64,000 nucleotides of DNA from Parietaria judaica (lineage: Eukaryota; Streptophyta; Magnoliopsida; Rosales; Urticaceae). The stretch lies in NCBI GenBank assembly GCA_954871525.1, contig OX940864.1, forward strand, positions 13,076,001-13,140,000. The letters run 5' to 3'. The notes under the pieces were generated by a model. That model did no database searches and had not been told where the DNA came from. It worked only from the letters and a program-made list of their open reading frames with translations. Positions 11,052-23,236 of this stretch are shown piece by piece (the first letter of the stretch is position 1; every line of letters starts with the position of its first letter). The translations under genes were made by a program, and so were the position numbers.

Positions 11052-12086
11052 TGTTGATGTGCAAATTCGTTCCATAATCGAAATAGTAAGGTCATCAATT
11101 AAATTTACGATTTATGTAAATTAAAACCAAAATTGTGAATATAATTGAGTATTCACGCGAATGGGTTTGTGAGATACATGGCCCAAAAGCCCAATAAGCA
11201 CCTAACAGTACTAGGGCCCGATCAAGATCAAAAGCCCAATATATGAAGGCTCATTCCGAGCAGAAAATGCTTCAAAGGAACACGAGTAGAGAGCCCAAAA
11301 GATAAAGGACCCGAGCAAAGCATAGGAACCACATCAGCCCGAAGCAAAAGACCAACACACTTGGCTACAGCCCAGGCCCGACTAGGCATGCTATCCTAAA
11401 AAGCTCAGAAGCTCGTCCCGGGCAGAAAATTGCCATAAAGGGATCCGAGCAGGAATACGTTCCCAGCCAAGAAGTCCGAGCAGAAACGCATCAACCAAGC
11501 ATTGGAGCCCGGGCAGACCAAGTCAACAGCCTTAATTCAAACCTCCATAGCCCAACCAGGAAAATCGCAACGACCAAGATTCAAACTCCCACGATGTCAA
11601 GTCAAAGTCCACCACTGCGCAATCCTCTCAGAAAGTGGTCCACGTGTCAGCTCGATAGTAAGTCAAATTCCGAACTTGAAGCCACTACTAACGTCCACTA
11701 CCAACGGGAAGAAACTGAAGGCCTATAAAAGCAAGAAGACAACCCCATCACACGCACGCAAGCATTTACTTTGAGAGAAAAGATTCTGTGAGATTTGTAT
11801 TTTTTAGAGTGTTTTCCTCTTTTCTTCTGATCATCTTGGAATCGGCTTGTGGTTCTGGTTGATCTTTTTCAAATCAATAAACTTACAGAGGACGTAGTCA
11901 ACTACCGCATTGGGACGAACGTCTCTAAAAAGCCTTTGGTGTTTTGTTTGTTTCATTTTTCTTCTTTCTGTAATTGTCGAAAGTATTGACGACGCGGAGG
12001 TCAAGATCCACAAAGTTCTTAGCATCCTTAAATCGAAATCTCATTCACAAATCATGTGACTGTTGGTGTGCGAAACCACGTTAACA
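11052..12086 (+). repeat. 5' LTR of the Ty3/gypsy fragment
   Basis: Starts TGTTGATGTG and ends GTTAACA just before the PBS, about 1035 bp; the start was set by similarity to the LTR start of the 36759 element. TATA box CTATAAAAG near 11723. The U3 part repeats a (C)CGAGCAGAAA/CGGGCAGA motif at least six times (11255-11520). Confidence 0.75.
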
Positions 12087-12089
12087 GTT

Positions 12090-12107
12090 TGGCGCCGTCT
12101 GTGGGAA
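12090..12107 (+). other. primer binding site of the Ty3/gypsy fragment
   Basis: TGGCGCCGTCTGTGGGAA, three bases after the LTR end. Its first bases match the complement of a tRNA 3' end of tRNA-Asp type. The same 18 bases occur, inverted, in the element at 36759-46640. Confidence 0.85.
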
Positions 12108-12144
12108 ACTTTGATCTCGCTAACGTTGTCATACTCGACACACG

Positions 12145-14257
12145 ATGAGTTCGGGAGAGAATCTTGTCTCTGACGCTCCGGTGGAGGCAACTCCCGATCT
12201 GGATGTCGAAGGGCAGGCTCTGAGAACCCATCTCCAAGAAAAGGCAGCCGAAAATGAAGAGCTCAAAAGGAAAATTAAGCTCCTCATGGGCAGCCAGACC
12301 CGGTTCGAGCAAAGGCCCTACTCTGTGAACGAGCCCGGGAAAATCTCTGGGCAAAGGAATCACGAGCGGGTCAATGCGGTCCATTTTGACTTTCTGGACC
12401 CCAACGATCCCCGTGCCCGGAGAACCACCCAACCGCCTCTTCCGAGAGGCACACCCTCGAGCACGCCACCTCTTCCGAGGGACATGCCCACGGGCGCACT
12501 GCCGTTACCGCTGAGCATCGGCACCCCCCCAGTTCCGAGCTCCCATGTTCGGAACTAATCGGCTCGATTTTGGGCAAAATACACCCTATCAGCAATCTCG
12601 CAACCACCAGACAGAAGTTCGGGTCTCGAGCCCTTCTCGGGCGGAGAATCCGAGCTACTGTACCCCTTATTGGCCAAGCAACTACCATCTGCGACCAGAA
12701 GGTAAGCAAGCAAGCTCATACCCTCAGCATACTCAAGTTGAGCCTTCGTCCCAGAACAGCTCCGAACTGGATGACCTCAAACCCACCATGAAGCAAATAG
12801 GAGGAAAACTCTCTAAAGTGGACTCCCGAGTACACAGCGCGGTATTTTCCGCCCCCGAAATCGAGCGCCTGGTCGAAGAATCGACGAGAACCCCTTTCTC
12901 GTCGGCTATCACGGACACGCGGTTAATGCATGGCGGGCAGATGAACCTGCCTAGGTATGACAGTACCACCGACCCAAAGGTGCACCTGAGAGCATTCAGA
13001 ATCGCAATGGGGCGGTCAAACCTGGATTCCCACGAGCTGGATGCTGGGCGTTGCCAGTACTTTGCTGAAAACCTCACGGGGGCAGCAATGGAATGGTTCT
13101 CTAAGTTGGAACCAAGATCGATCGATAATTTCGAACAACTAACCATGGTGTTTCTCAAACATTTTTCCATGTTCATGGAAACCGAGACCAATGTGGCAAA
13201 CTTGTACGCCCTACAGCAAAGGGCAAACGAGCCTCTCAGAGATTTCATGATGAGGTTCAAGGCTAAAATGGTCCGAATTAACGGACTAGCGGACGAAACG
13301 GCCATTGCCGCTCTAACCAGCGGACTATGGTACGACTCCAAATTTAAGACCGATATTCTGGTCAACCGGTACACCTCGATAGAGGACGTGATCCACCGTG
13401 CCTCCAATTGGATCAAGCATGACGAGGAGCACGAAGCTCTAAAGAGAAAATTTGGGTCATCACCGAATGTACCAAGGCCCGGGCTGCATCCACCCCAGTC
13501 AAGGAATGGGCAGCCACCCCCCCATGAAGGGCCCAAGGAACCACGTTCCTACCAGGGGATCCAATCCCCAGCACGGGAATTTCCAACACGGAGTATCCCA
13601 ACCCGGGGGGAGAGCGCGCCCCCAGAACCAGATCTTCAATCTGAGCTCGAAAGTTGAGGAAGAAACTGAAGTCGACGAGCAAGGAGAACTGTACATGAGC
13701 GCCGGGGACATGACGCCCAACAATAGGGACCTCAGCGCCTGGTGTAAATTCCACCAGAGGTATGGACACCATACCATAAATTGCATGGTCCTGCGGGCCC
13801 GTCTCGCCGACAAATACTTGAAGGGCGAGCTCGGAGATCTGCCATTGGACTTCTTTAGGTCAGAAGAGGAGCGTACCGAGCAGGCCCAACAGCCGAATGC
13901 TAACCAGGGCAATGGCGCGAAGCCCGAGCAGAGGCAACCAACCAAAGGCAGTAAACCCCCCCCCCCCCCTAAGCGAGGCAAAGTGCTCTTGTTGGAAGAA
14001 CAAACCGACCAGGATTCAGAAGATCTGGTGGAACCGGTGACCGAAGAGGCCATCAGAAGAATCTAGACCATCGTTGGAGGATCACAGTTCGACGGGAACT
14101 CTATCATCAACTCCATCAAAGCTCACCAGAGGAGATTAAAAGCCGGCCCTGTGGTCCTCCCGTGGGAAGAACCCGACTATGAAATCTCCTTCAAAGACAG
14201 TGAGGCATCGACCCTGGTCGGACCTCATGATGACGCTCTGGTCATCTCCCACCTAGT
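12145..14257 (+). pseudogene. Ty3/gypsy gag and start of protease, frameshifted
   Basis: Starts at ATG 12145 (MSSGENLVSDAP) with a coiled-coil-like stretch (HLQEKAAENEELKRKIK). The frame changes twice: 12145-12558, then 12545-13657, then 13452-14066. The middle part is the retrotransposon gag domain (MNLPRYDSTTDPKVHLRAF, GAAMEWFSKLEPRSI, LYALQQRANEPLRDFMMRF). The last part has a CCHC-like CKFHQRYGHHTINC, a poly-Pro run and TIVGGSQFDG, then a protease-proximal PHDDALVISHLV. Both shifts can be placed at 7-base C runs (12524-12530 and 13517-13523). A TAG at 14064-14066 sits where a Gln would fit. Confidence 0.85.
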
Positions 14258-15106
14258 ATTTTATAAAAGGAGGAAACACAAGTTGATGTATAAAAGTAGG
14301 AAACACAAGTTGATGTGGCATGTTAAGATTGAAGTATTGAGAAATTGATTTTTCTTAGAAGAACTATCAAGTAATGTGACACAATGAAATCAAGCTGAGA
14401 AATCTATTTTTCTTAGAATTTAGAATTATTTTATAAAAAGTTTACCAATAATCAAGTCCCATTTATTTTCCTTTAACAAAATAAAGTCTCATTTATTTTC
14501 CGATAACAATTAATCTTGTCTCTTCATTTGTTTTCTCATTTAATTTCTAATAACAACTTTTTTAATGGTGAGTAAAAATTTCAAAAAGCAATAATATATA
14601 TATATATATATATAAATCAAGCAAAATCCATACACAATAAGACACAATATTAAAATTATATCTATTTAGAAGGTCTTACATTTATGTTCTTCATCTTAAC
14701 CCTTTTTTTATATATTATAAAAGGAGGAAACACAAGTTGATGTGGCATATTAAGATTGAAGTATTCAGAAATTGATTTTTCTTAGAAGAACTAACAAGTA
14801 GTGTGACACAATGAAATCAAGCATTGAGAGATCCATTTTTCTTAGAATTTAGAATTATTTTATAAAAAGTTTACCAATAATCAAATCCCATTTATTTTCC
14901 ATTAACAAAATAAAGTCTCATTTATTTTCCGATAACAATTAATCTTGTCTCTTCATTTGTTTTCTCATTTAATTTCTAATAACAATTTTTTTTAATGGTG
15001 AGTAAAAATTTCAAAAAGCAATAATATATATATATATATATAAAGCAAAATCCATACACAATAAGACACAATATTAAAATTATATCTATTTAGAAGGTCT
15101 TACATT
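14258..15106 (+). repeat. two direct copies of a ~0.4-kb repeat, Helitron-like 5' ends
   Basis: Copy A (about 14258-14690) and copy B (about 14714-15106) share nearly all sequence from ATAAAAGGAGGAAACACAAG through a (TA)n tract to GAAGGTCTTACATTTA. Copy A has an extra 28-bp duplication of its own start (near 14265-14320). The A/T start followed by GAAACACAAGTTGATGTGGCA resembles 5' termini of plant Helitrons, but no CTRR end with a hairpin was located, so that label is only a suggestion. Confidence 0.7.
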
Positions 15107-16097
15107 TAAAAAACAATAAGACCTCTATAATAAAGATCATCAAGAAATGGCAAGATGTGGACACATGAATGAGAGATGGGATTCTTTTTCAAAATAGATA
15201 AACAATGAATTCATTCGTTTTACATATGACATGAGCTAGTGAATAATATTTTGATATTTGTGACATTTACTAAGCTTCAGTTTATTGTCATTGATTTTGT
15301 ATATAATGCTTTAAGACTTTTAATCTTCACACAGTGATAGCCTTTTAGAGGTTATAGTGAGTTTAATGGCATTTATTTTTATTAAATAATAATATTTGGA
15401 CTTTTAAGTTTCCTATTGCTTATTTCCTGAGTTATAATTGGTGATAAATATATAATGATGCTACTGTGTGTGATAAACCATGATCGGAAAATAAATTAGT
15501 GTCATTTGTTGAGGTTAGGTCATTATGTTCCGCTTATGATCGATTCCTGGTATGTTGAAATCCCACGATGTTGTTCTTGGTATGTATACAATCGATTTTT
15601 TTCTCTTCTTTTTTTCCAGTATGACATTTTTTTTCTTGTGTATAACGGTTTTTCATTACCGATTTTTTTGATGTTGTATTCTTTTTCACATGATTGAGAC
15701 CAACCTAATATTTGTCGACACCGAGTGGATTCTTAAATATATTTCTTCGTTGTGGAAGCGTTTGTTAATAGAATATACTTTTATTTTATCCATAGCGTTT
15801 GTCGACTCCTATAGATACGACCGACGCGGATTCCGGCTCTCGATGGCGAGTCACCTACCTCTCGCATCCTCGTAAGTGTTTATTTTTTCCCAGTCAGTTT
15901 TAAAAAAATTATTATTATCTCACTCGCTATATTGCCTCAAATCCTCTCTTCAATTATTCTTGCTTATATTTTTAAAGAATTAGTTGTTCCTCCATTTGTT
16001 GGTTTATGTATTTTTATTTTTTTTTCAGTGATGAAGAGCGTACATAGTAAAGATAATATTGAACTATGGAAATTTATTGATGAGTTCATTCGACAAC
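15107..16097. other. spacer with possible decayed exon-like pieces
   Basis: Mostly AT-rich. A short coding-like piece starts at ATG 15843 (MASHLPLASS) and ends at a good donor (TC|GTAAGTG, about 15872); an acceptor follows at about 16028 but the next frame stops after five codons. I recognise no family. Confidence 0.3.
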
Positions 16098-16105
16098 TAT
16101 GAAGG

Positions 16106-16299
16106 CAGTACCGGCTTTAGAGAGAGCCATGGTAGTCTTAGGCCTATAATAGATTTTCAATTTGTAGCGACGTGGGACCCACAATGACAAAAAAATATTT
16201 TTTATACTTTTTGCATTGATTTTTTTTTTTTTACAATTACGATAGGGGCCCCAAAATCGATCTTCGCCTAGGGTCCCAACAAACTGAGGGCCGGTCCTG
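16106..16299. mobile_element. hAT-type MITE, 194 bp
   Basis: Imperfect terminal inverted repeats CAGTACCGGC (left) and CAGGACCGGC (right end, complemented) with a perfect 8-bp target duplication TATGAAGG at 16098-16105 and 16300-16307. An 8-bp duplication and CAG ends are typical of hAT. No coding capacity. Confidence 0.88.
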
Positions 16300-16307
16300 T
16301 ATGAAGG

Positions 16308-17569
16308 TATTATGCTTTACTTTTTTTATGCTCAGTTTTTAATTCAAAATGGTCCTAGGCTTATAGTCATCACATACAAATTTTATGTTCCATGCGTTCC
16401 AAGACTACGATAGAGACAATAGATATAGATGAGTTGTTTGAAAGTTTCATAGGCGAAGAGTCAACGGGATAGTAGTTTCGAATATGTTGTTTCCACGGGT
16501 CCTCTACGAGTACTTGACAAGCAAGGATTCATGGGGTCATTTTGATTTCTATATTGATCTGATGGCGTGATTTTGTTATGTTTATTTTTGTCTTTCATTA
16601 ATATTAATTTTAATTTTAGTCTCTTTTTTTTTTTAAGTTCGTTGCGTTCTTTGTAGTTGTCTCTGTGTTTTGGCTATCTTATTTTTGTGCAGTTTATTTT
16701 TAACTTCTCAATTTGAGTGTTTAGTATTAAATTTCCTTAAAAATATTATTTACTACGCGGCATAACAACTTTTTACCTATGTTCAACGTATAATCGATTT
16801 ATTTACATTTAAGTTTTGTGTTACAAGTTTCTAAGAAAGTTTGAGGTGAAGGATCTCCCGGAGGGCGACATCAGAAACTTTTATTTCTCGAAGCTTTGTA
16901 GTTTAAGGTAGCTTTCTCACTTTGCATTTGTATTTGGTTCTGACGAGGAAGTGATTCGTATTTGGACCCTTTTCTAATAGGGCTTCGTTAAATATTTCTA
17001 CTATATTATTTATCTTTCAAATACGTTAACTACTTTTTTTTCTTTCTCTTAGGGCTATGTAGAACCAAAAGAATATTATGAAGACAATAGTTAAGAGATT
17101 TCCTGGTCAGCACTGAGCAACATCTCTTCGTTATACGTTGTCTCATTAATTAATCTCATCGGTACTTGGTAGTTCAACATCACAGTCATAAAATGTCATG
17201 TACATAGTAAACCAATGTATTCTTGATATTGTGTGTTGCAATATAAAAACATTCCTCCACGTCAAACTTTAAAAAGATACTAAATTTATTGGGTTAATGT
17301 AAAATATAGTTATAATGTCTATGTTGTGTGAGCAGCAGTGCCTTTGCGCTGTGAATGTGCCATCTCAACTCTTTATGTATTGTCTAATTAATCAATCTTA
17401 TTCATATTGCTTAAGTAATTTTTTCTTTTTTTGTTAAAACACTAAGAGTAGGAACCCAAAAAAATCATCAAGATTGGACTGTTTATCAAGGATTGAATTT
17501 CATCACTGCTTAGGATGAAATGATTAGTTTCTTAAGAATTAATTAGTGTTATAAACTAAAGAAAATAAA
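16308..17569. other. spacer without recognised genes
   Basis: AT-rich with short open pieces, for instance TIETIDIDELFESFIGEES near 16405-16470 and KFEVKDLPEGDIRNFYFSK near 16838-16894. They have no common frame and no family I recognise; they may be remains of one gene or mobile element. Confidence 0.35.
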
Positions 17570-17578
17570 TAAAAATTA

Positions 17579-17776
17579 GAGAAATTACTCCAAATAGCCA
17601 AACTGAAACATAGGATTAGCAAAATAGCCAAACTTTGGTTAATTTTGTAAACTAGCCAATTAACATGAGGTGGCATTTTAATAACATTTTTTATCCCTGT
17701 AATACCCTTTAATTAATCATTTTAATAATTTTCGTAATTAATTAAAAAGGAAATTAAATTTTCAGCACAAATCAAG
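17579..17776. repeat. left terminal inverted repeat of the Pack-MULE
   Basis: Pairs with 18742-18944 in inverted orientation, from the element end to GCACAAATCAAG (17765-17776). A few small indels lie in the AT-rich middle. Confidence 0.9.
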
Positions 17777-17876
17777 TTGTAACTAATTGTGCACAAATTT
17801 TGGAATTAATTACAAAATTTGAATCATTTCCATCGATCTTCTCTCTCTCTCTCATCACCTTCTTGCCGCTGCCAAT

Positions 17877-18415
17877 ATGCAGGCCTGCTATGGCGGCGGT
17901 CTCGCCGGAAACAGCCTCGCTCCGAACCACCACGCCACAATCGCCGCCAAACAACGCCAAGCCACCCACTTTCTTCTCGACTCAACTCAAACCCTTCAAA
18001 CCCAACCAAATCCTCTTCCGAACCAGAGCCTCGCCGCCGTCTCACGTTGGCTCCGTCGCCGAAACCACCGGTACTGTATTTCTCCGACCCAACTAGTTTT
18101 ATTCCCGTGACAAAGTTGTGTGCTTTGGTGTGTTCTGAGTGTTATTATTATTTTTTATTTTTTTGTGTTGTTGGTGTTTTGTTTTAATGGCAGGTAATGG
18201 ATTGAGCTTTGTGGACCACGGGCTCGGCGAGGCCGATCCCGAGGTTCGGGCGATCGTGGACAAGGAGAAACAGAGGCAGTTCCGGAGCCTCGAGCTCATC
18301 GCGTCAATTTCACGTGCCGTGAGGTTATGGAGACCGTCGGGTCGTGCCTTACCAACAAGTACTCCGAGGGGTTGCGCGCTCGGAAACACCGAGGCCACGG
18401 CGATCGACGGTCTTA
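17877..18415 (+). pseudogene. captured fragment of plastid-type serine hydroxymethyltransferase
   Basis: SHMT interconverts serine and glycine using tetrahydrofolate and PLP. The fragment starts MQACYGG, like plant plastid SHMT, and continues through a Ser/Pro-rich transit-peptide-like region that changes frame after about ten codons. An intron follows (18071-18193, CCG|GTACTG to GCAG|GTAATGG). Exon 2 reads LSFVDHGLGEADPEVRAIV, DKEKQRQFRSLELIAS, then after small deletions VMETVGSCLTNKYSEGL in another frame, and ends near 18415. This covers only the transit region and the N-terminal arm; the PLP lysine and most of the enzyme are absent. Intron retention shows capture at DNA level and not through an mRNA copy. 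Confidence 0.9.
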
Positions 18416-18741
18416 AGGGAGAGAGAGAGAGAGATTATTTTTTGTATTTAAAATATTTGATTATTGTATTTAAATTTTAATATGAATAATATTTTTTTAT
18501 TGTTAATTTACGTTAATTCGTTGTTAATTTACGTTAATTCGTTGTTGGTTTACGTTAATTCGCGTCTTTAATTTGTTGATATTAAAAAACGAAAATACTA
18601 TCCTGATTAATAGCAAAAGATGTTACAAACAAAGATTTATTCTCACCCATTTCGAGCTTCCTCATTAAACGTGGATTAATGCTACGTGATTTCCATATTT
18701 TTTTTCTTTTTTTTTAATTAAATTTAAAAATGATCAGTGAG

Positions 18742-18944
18742 CTTGATTTGTGCTAATTAGTTTAATTTCTATTTTAATTAATTACGAAAATAATAATAAA
18801 AAGTGATTAATTAAAGGGTATTCCAGGAATAAAAAAATTTATAAATATGCCACCTCATGTTAATTGGCTAGTTTACAAAATTAACCAAAGTTTGGCTATT
18901 TTACTAAACAGACATTTAAGTTTGGCTATTACCCTAAAGAGCCC
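18742..18944. repeat. right terminal inverted repeat of the Pack-MULE
   Basis: Inverted partner of 17579-17776; starts CTTGATTTGTGC and ends GAGCCC before the target duplication. Confidence 0.9.
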
Positions 18945-18993
18945 TAAAAATTAATGCACGTAACTAATGAAAGAATAATTTTTTAAAATTAAA

Positions 18994-18995
<2 letters not shown>

Positions 18996-19055
<60 letters not shown>
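18996..19055. repeat. (TA)n microsatellite, about 30 units
   Basis: Uninterrupted TA dinucleotides. Typical plant intergenic microsatellite. Confidence 0.95.
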
Positions 19056-19057
<2 letters not shown>

Positions 19058-20400
19058 TTAGCATACATAGTCTATCAAGTATTAATACTCACAATCAATT
19101 AATAATAATATTGATGGAGGGTTGTTTAACAATTTTCCTAAAAAATATTTGGACAAACTCTTCAAATTGAAAATGAATATTTCACAATATTTCATAATTT
19201 ATCCATTCTTTTAAAAGTTTTAAATATGCATTTGATCAAAGTTGATAACAAATATTACTAAAATAAGGTGATTTGTAAAGTTTGATAAAATAGGTTTTTT
19301 TTATTTATAAATCACATTCTAAAGTAAAATTTATTAAATTTTGCTATAACTTGATCTTTCCACATCAAAATGCAAAGAATGCGCACCGCGTCGTGCATCG
19401 ACTTCATCCACTGGCTGAAGATTAGAGGGGTTTTTAGTATTAAGTGCATTCACCGTCATTATCGGATTTTGACCGTAGTTTTTATAGATTGGGTCTTCAC
19501 CAATGTTTATGTGATCCTCCTAACCTCGATAATTATTCGCGGGATTTATATTAAGTGCCGGTATTCGGCCTTTTTTTAGATTTGCTCTATCGTTCTCGTA
19601 GTTGTGATTGATCAAAATTTAAAATGATAAAATATCGCCACCGCGCGAATAAAATGATAAAATATCGCCACCGCGCTTCGCGCGCCGAGAGATACATATT
19701 CATTCTCTTATTTAAGAGAGCTTACGGTGATAAGAGAGCTTACGGTGATGCACACAGTTTACCAGATCGACCACAATTATTTATTTATAATGTCAATTTT
19801 CTTGAATAGCTTTACTGTTCGGCAATGTGGGATTTTTCATTTTAATCTCACAAATTTGCTTTATTCTTTATTTTATTTTTTTAATGGTAGAGAAGCTTCA
19901 TTCTTTATCCTTGCAAGACTTTCTTCTCACATAAAATTAGTACACGAATATTTCATACACATATTTATATATAATAACAATTATACAAATGTATATTAGA
20001 TTAATATTATAAACAAATTATTAAATATACTTCATTGAAATGAACATATAAATTACATACAATATTAGCTAAATGTAATTATGTTCCAAAAAATTCCTTA
20101 GTTTAAACCGGCATGTCCCGGATTAAGATCAGATTTACCGGAGCGGATTTACATGATTACATCACAATCAAGGGGCATAAAATAATGCTAAAAATTTTAT
20201 CGAATAAAATGGAGCCGTAGGATAATATTTCATGTATAAATTTACATTATTGAGTAACGTTAATAGCATACAACGAGTGCCTTATCCCATTCTAAAAACT
20301 AACCAGGGATAAGTTACACTTTCTAAATTATAAGGGTATAGAAATAATTAAAGATAAATGGAGGGGCTGGATCAGCAAATACTCTATGAATACGAGTTCT
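19056..20400. other. spacer with two short exact duplications
   Basis: No gene recognised. AATGATAAAATATCGCCACC repeats at a 30-bp offset near 19621 and 19651. AAGAGAGCTTACGGTGAT repeats head-to-tail at 19713-19730 and 19731-19748. Open frames here (for example 19370-19579) lack family similarity. Confidence 0.5.
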
Positions 20401-23201
20401 TCAAGCAGCAAGTTTATCACATAAAGACTGATATGCTGCACTGCACAGCTTGAACTTCTCTTCAGCCACAGCCTGTATAAACGTTCGTAACACCGGTTAA
20501 ACACGATCGGTTTTCTAGCCGTTAATGTGTACGAATATATACATATATTTATATAAAGATGTAATCCGGAAAAATAAAAGCCGGAAATCAGAATAAGACA
20601 AACCTTGGAAGAGCCTTGATGCCGATCCGGATGCCATTTCAGAGCACAAGACCGGTATCTGAATTGAACATAGAAAAAAAAAAAATCTTTTAGCTTTTCC
20701 GTAAGGAAACCCGCTGATAAAGTTATGATGACGATTTACAAGTGATTTCAGTAACCCTAATATCTTCTAAACATTCCTAGCATTATACAAGTAAAAAAAA
20801 AGAGTTTCTATAACAATTCTAGCAATATAAAAATTCTTACTGATAGAAGTTATTAAGTCTCTAACATTTAATAATAAATCTCTTAAGAGTTAAGACTGTA
20901 TATTAAATAACCGAATTAAAGGAATATATAGAAATAAAATAACTCGAAAAAAATTCAGGCAAGCTCTGTACAAAAAACTTGCACAAATTAAACGGACAAA
21001 GACAAACCCGAGGACGAGAAAACTCACGCAGTTTTGACATCTTGGAGTTTTATCGGACCCGAAGAACTTAACCCTAGAGCAATTCTGTCTGAAGCAGCCC
21101 AAGCTAGATCCGAGTCCGAACTCGCACGATCGGATTCATTCTCTTTCTCGAACCGGTTCCTCCAATGCCACGAGCTCTCGGATTTGCCAGATTGGCCCCA
21201 CCATTGAGGATTCTCGCCGCTGATGAACGACCAATAAAAAGCACCTCCGTTTCTGCGTGTAAATGCCGATCGGAATATGGTCTCCATGTCGATATCTTCG
21301 TCACCGTTGCAAAATTGAAAACCTCCTGAAAATAATGTTGGGATGCCGAGATTGAAAATATGTTAAACAGAGGAATTTGCACGTGTTCTAGAACCGTGAC
21401 AAGATCCAACACTCGGGACCATAACAAGTTGTTATGGGAGTCTTTACATTTAAAATATGTTCCAATCAAAGCATAATTAAAATAACAATAATAATTACAA
21501 CTTCCGTTCTTACTTTTTTTCCAATGGCGTTGTTGCCCCCGTGCTCTCCTATTTCCGGGTTGTTCCCGTTTCGAGTACGCCTTTCTAAACCATGACGGGC
21601 CTCTACTTGAAGACGGGTTATATTCATCGTCTGAGGAAAGTGTATAGTCAAATTCATCTACACCACCTGCAAATTATTCACTTACAATGAAGTTCCATTT
21701 TGGGTTCCGTTCATGACGTAAATTAAAGAGTAATGTCTTTCAACGCTTCGCTAGAAATGTTAGACCGTTGAAAGTATATTGCCAGAGAAACGGAAATGTC
21801 GGCTTGGATCCTTCGGATTGACAAGGGCAGTTTGTATTGAGTGAATGTTTTTTTTTTTTTCTTTCTTTCTTTTATGAAGCGAGACATAAGCCAAATATAA
21901 TTTATAGTTGCATGAAATTATAGATCTCTTATGAAATGCAAACATCTCATTAACCCAAACATATCATAAAATGTATGAACTTAAATTCAAATATTAATGT
22001 CGCACAAAATGTGAAACTTTAAAATAAAGTTTACTTTTTTTCTTTCTTTCTAGAACTAATAGAATCTATATGTTAAGTTTGGTTTAAAGTAGCTTAGTCT
22101 CGACTTTCGAGTAGTTTTGTAACTCCTTTCCTATTATCAATCAAACTCAACATTTCTTTGAGATTATCATTTCGAATCCTATCAAAACCGGCTCTCTAAA
22201 GTCCAATCTAGAGATATCGAATCCTATCGTAACCAAAATGATCGCTTAATCATAGTTTCAATGATTTATACAAGCACAAGAAGCGAAACCTTACTTTTGT
22301 CCCTGCCCCGTGAACCCTTGTTACCGGCCCCGTTCCTTTGAAAATTATTGGCCGAGTATTGCTTTCGGAATCTGAACCACGAAGTATCGTTCTCGTCATA
22401 TTCATTTTGCTCCCTCCAAATCTGCCATGGAAAAGCTTTAATGAGCCTCTGTGTAAACATAAAAGGAAGTCGCAATGTTTTCGGAACTTTTTCTTCATTC
22501 TCTCTACCATTTGATCAAAAAATAGAGCAACAAATAAAGTAGAGGCAAGGGTACTTTGGGAATTCATTACTTCCTCGTTTGTTTTTATGTCGTAGTAAGG
22601 GTAATTCCGGTATTTCGGGCTTATGATAGGATTGTAGGATCCTCGTTGAAAAACCCATGAAAACATAGTACGGAGAGTTTTCGCCTTGCTCTTAAAGAAA
22701 AGGCGTTTTCAGTTATTTGGTTGATTTAAAGAGTGCTCGGGTATCTCTATTTTGGTAGATTCCCGTTGGCCTCATAGTACCTCAGCTAAATCATAAGTGA
22801 GCTTGATTCAAACTCGGTTCTCAAACTCGTCTTTCTCAGATCTAAGAATTTTCTAATGCTAATTGATTCCGACACATAACGCTGTTCACATAATCGACAC
22901 TCTCAAGAACCCAAATTTACATGTATAGATACAACGAAATAATATACCAACTTAATACAAGTTAAATCAGACAAATCCATCATAAATGTCCGGTTATCAC
23001 GACTCACGAGAGCTCGATTCCAACTCGGTTCTCGAATTCGTCTTTCTTCATTCTACACGCTCTCGTCAAATACACAAATGCGTATTTATATGTATATATA
23101 CAGCAAAGTCATAGTGGAAATACGTCGAACATAACACGTCCCGAAACACTTCCTAATCTCTTTCACTAATGGAATCATAACAGAGCTCAGCTATACATAT
23201 G

Positions 23202-23236
<35 letters not shown>

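Larger units (their letters stand above)
11052..14257 (+). mobile_element. Ty3/gypsy (Tat-like) retrotransposon, 5' fragment
   Basis: The order on the plus strand is LTR, PBS, gag, zinc-knuckle-like region and the start of protease, then homology stops at about 14257. No RT, integrase or 3' LTR follows, so the element was truncated, probably when the block at 14258 arrived. The phrase PHDDALVISHLV typically precedes the protease active site in Tat-type polyproteins; the active-site Asp itself is gone. Its PBS and gag core match those of the LARD-like element at 36759-46640, so the two belong to related lineages. Confidence 0.88.
17579..18944. mobile_element. Pack-MULE (Mutator-like) carrying an SHMT gene fragment
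   Basis: A 1366-bp element with long terminal inverted repeats, about 198 bp (17579-17776) and 203 bp (18742-18944), containing the shared inner sequence CAATTAACATGAGGTGGCAT. Target duplication TAAAAATTA, 9 bp, perfect at 17570-17578 and 18945-18953, the length made by Mutator-type transposases. Ends read GAGAAATTACTCC and, complemented, GGGCTCTTTAGGG. Inside is no transposase but a GC-rich fragment of a host SHMT gene. It is therefore a non-autonomous element that captured host DNA. Confidence 0.93.

Noticed and set aside
17800..18480. A functional SHMT gene
   Set aside because: Only the N-terminal region is present, with frame changes and deletions, inside terminal inverted repeats with a target duplication.
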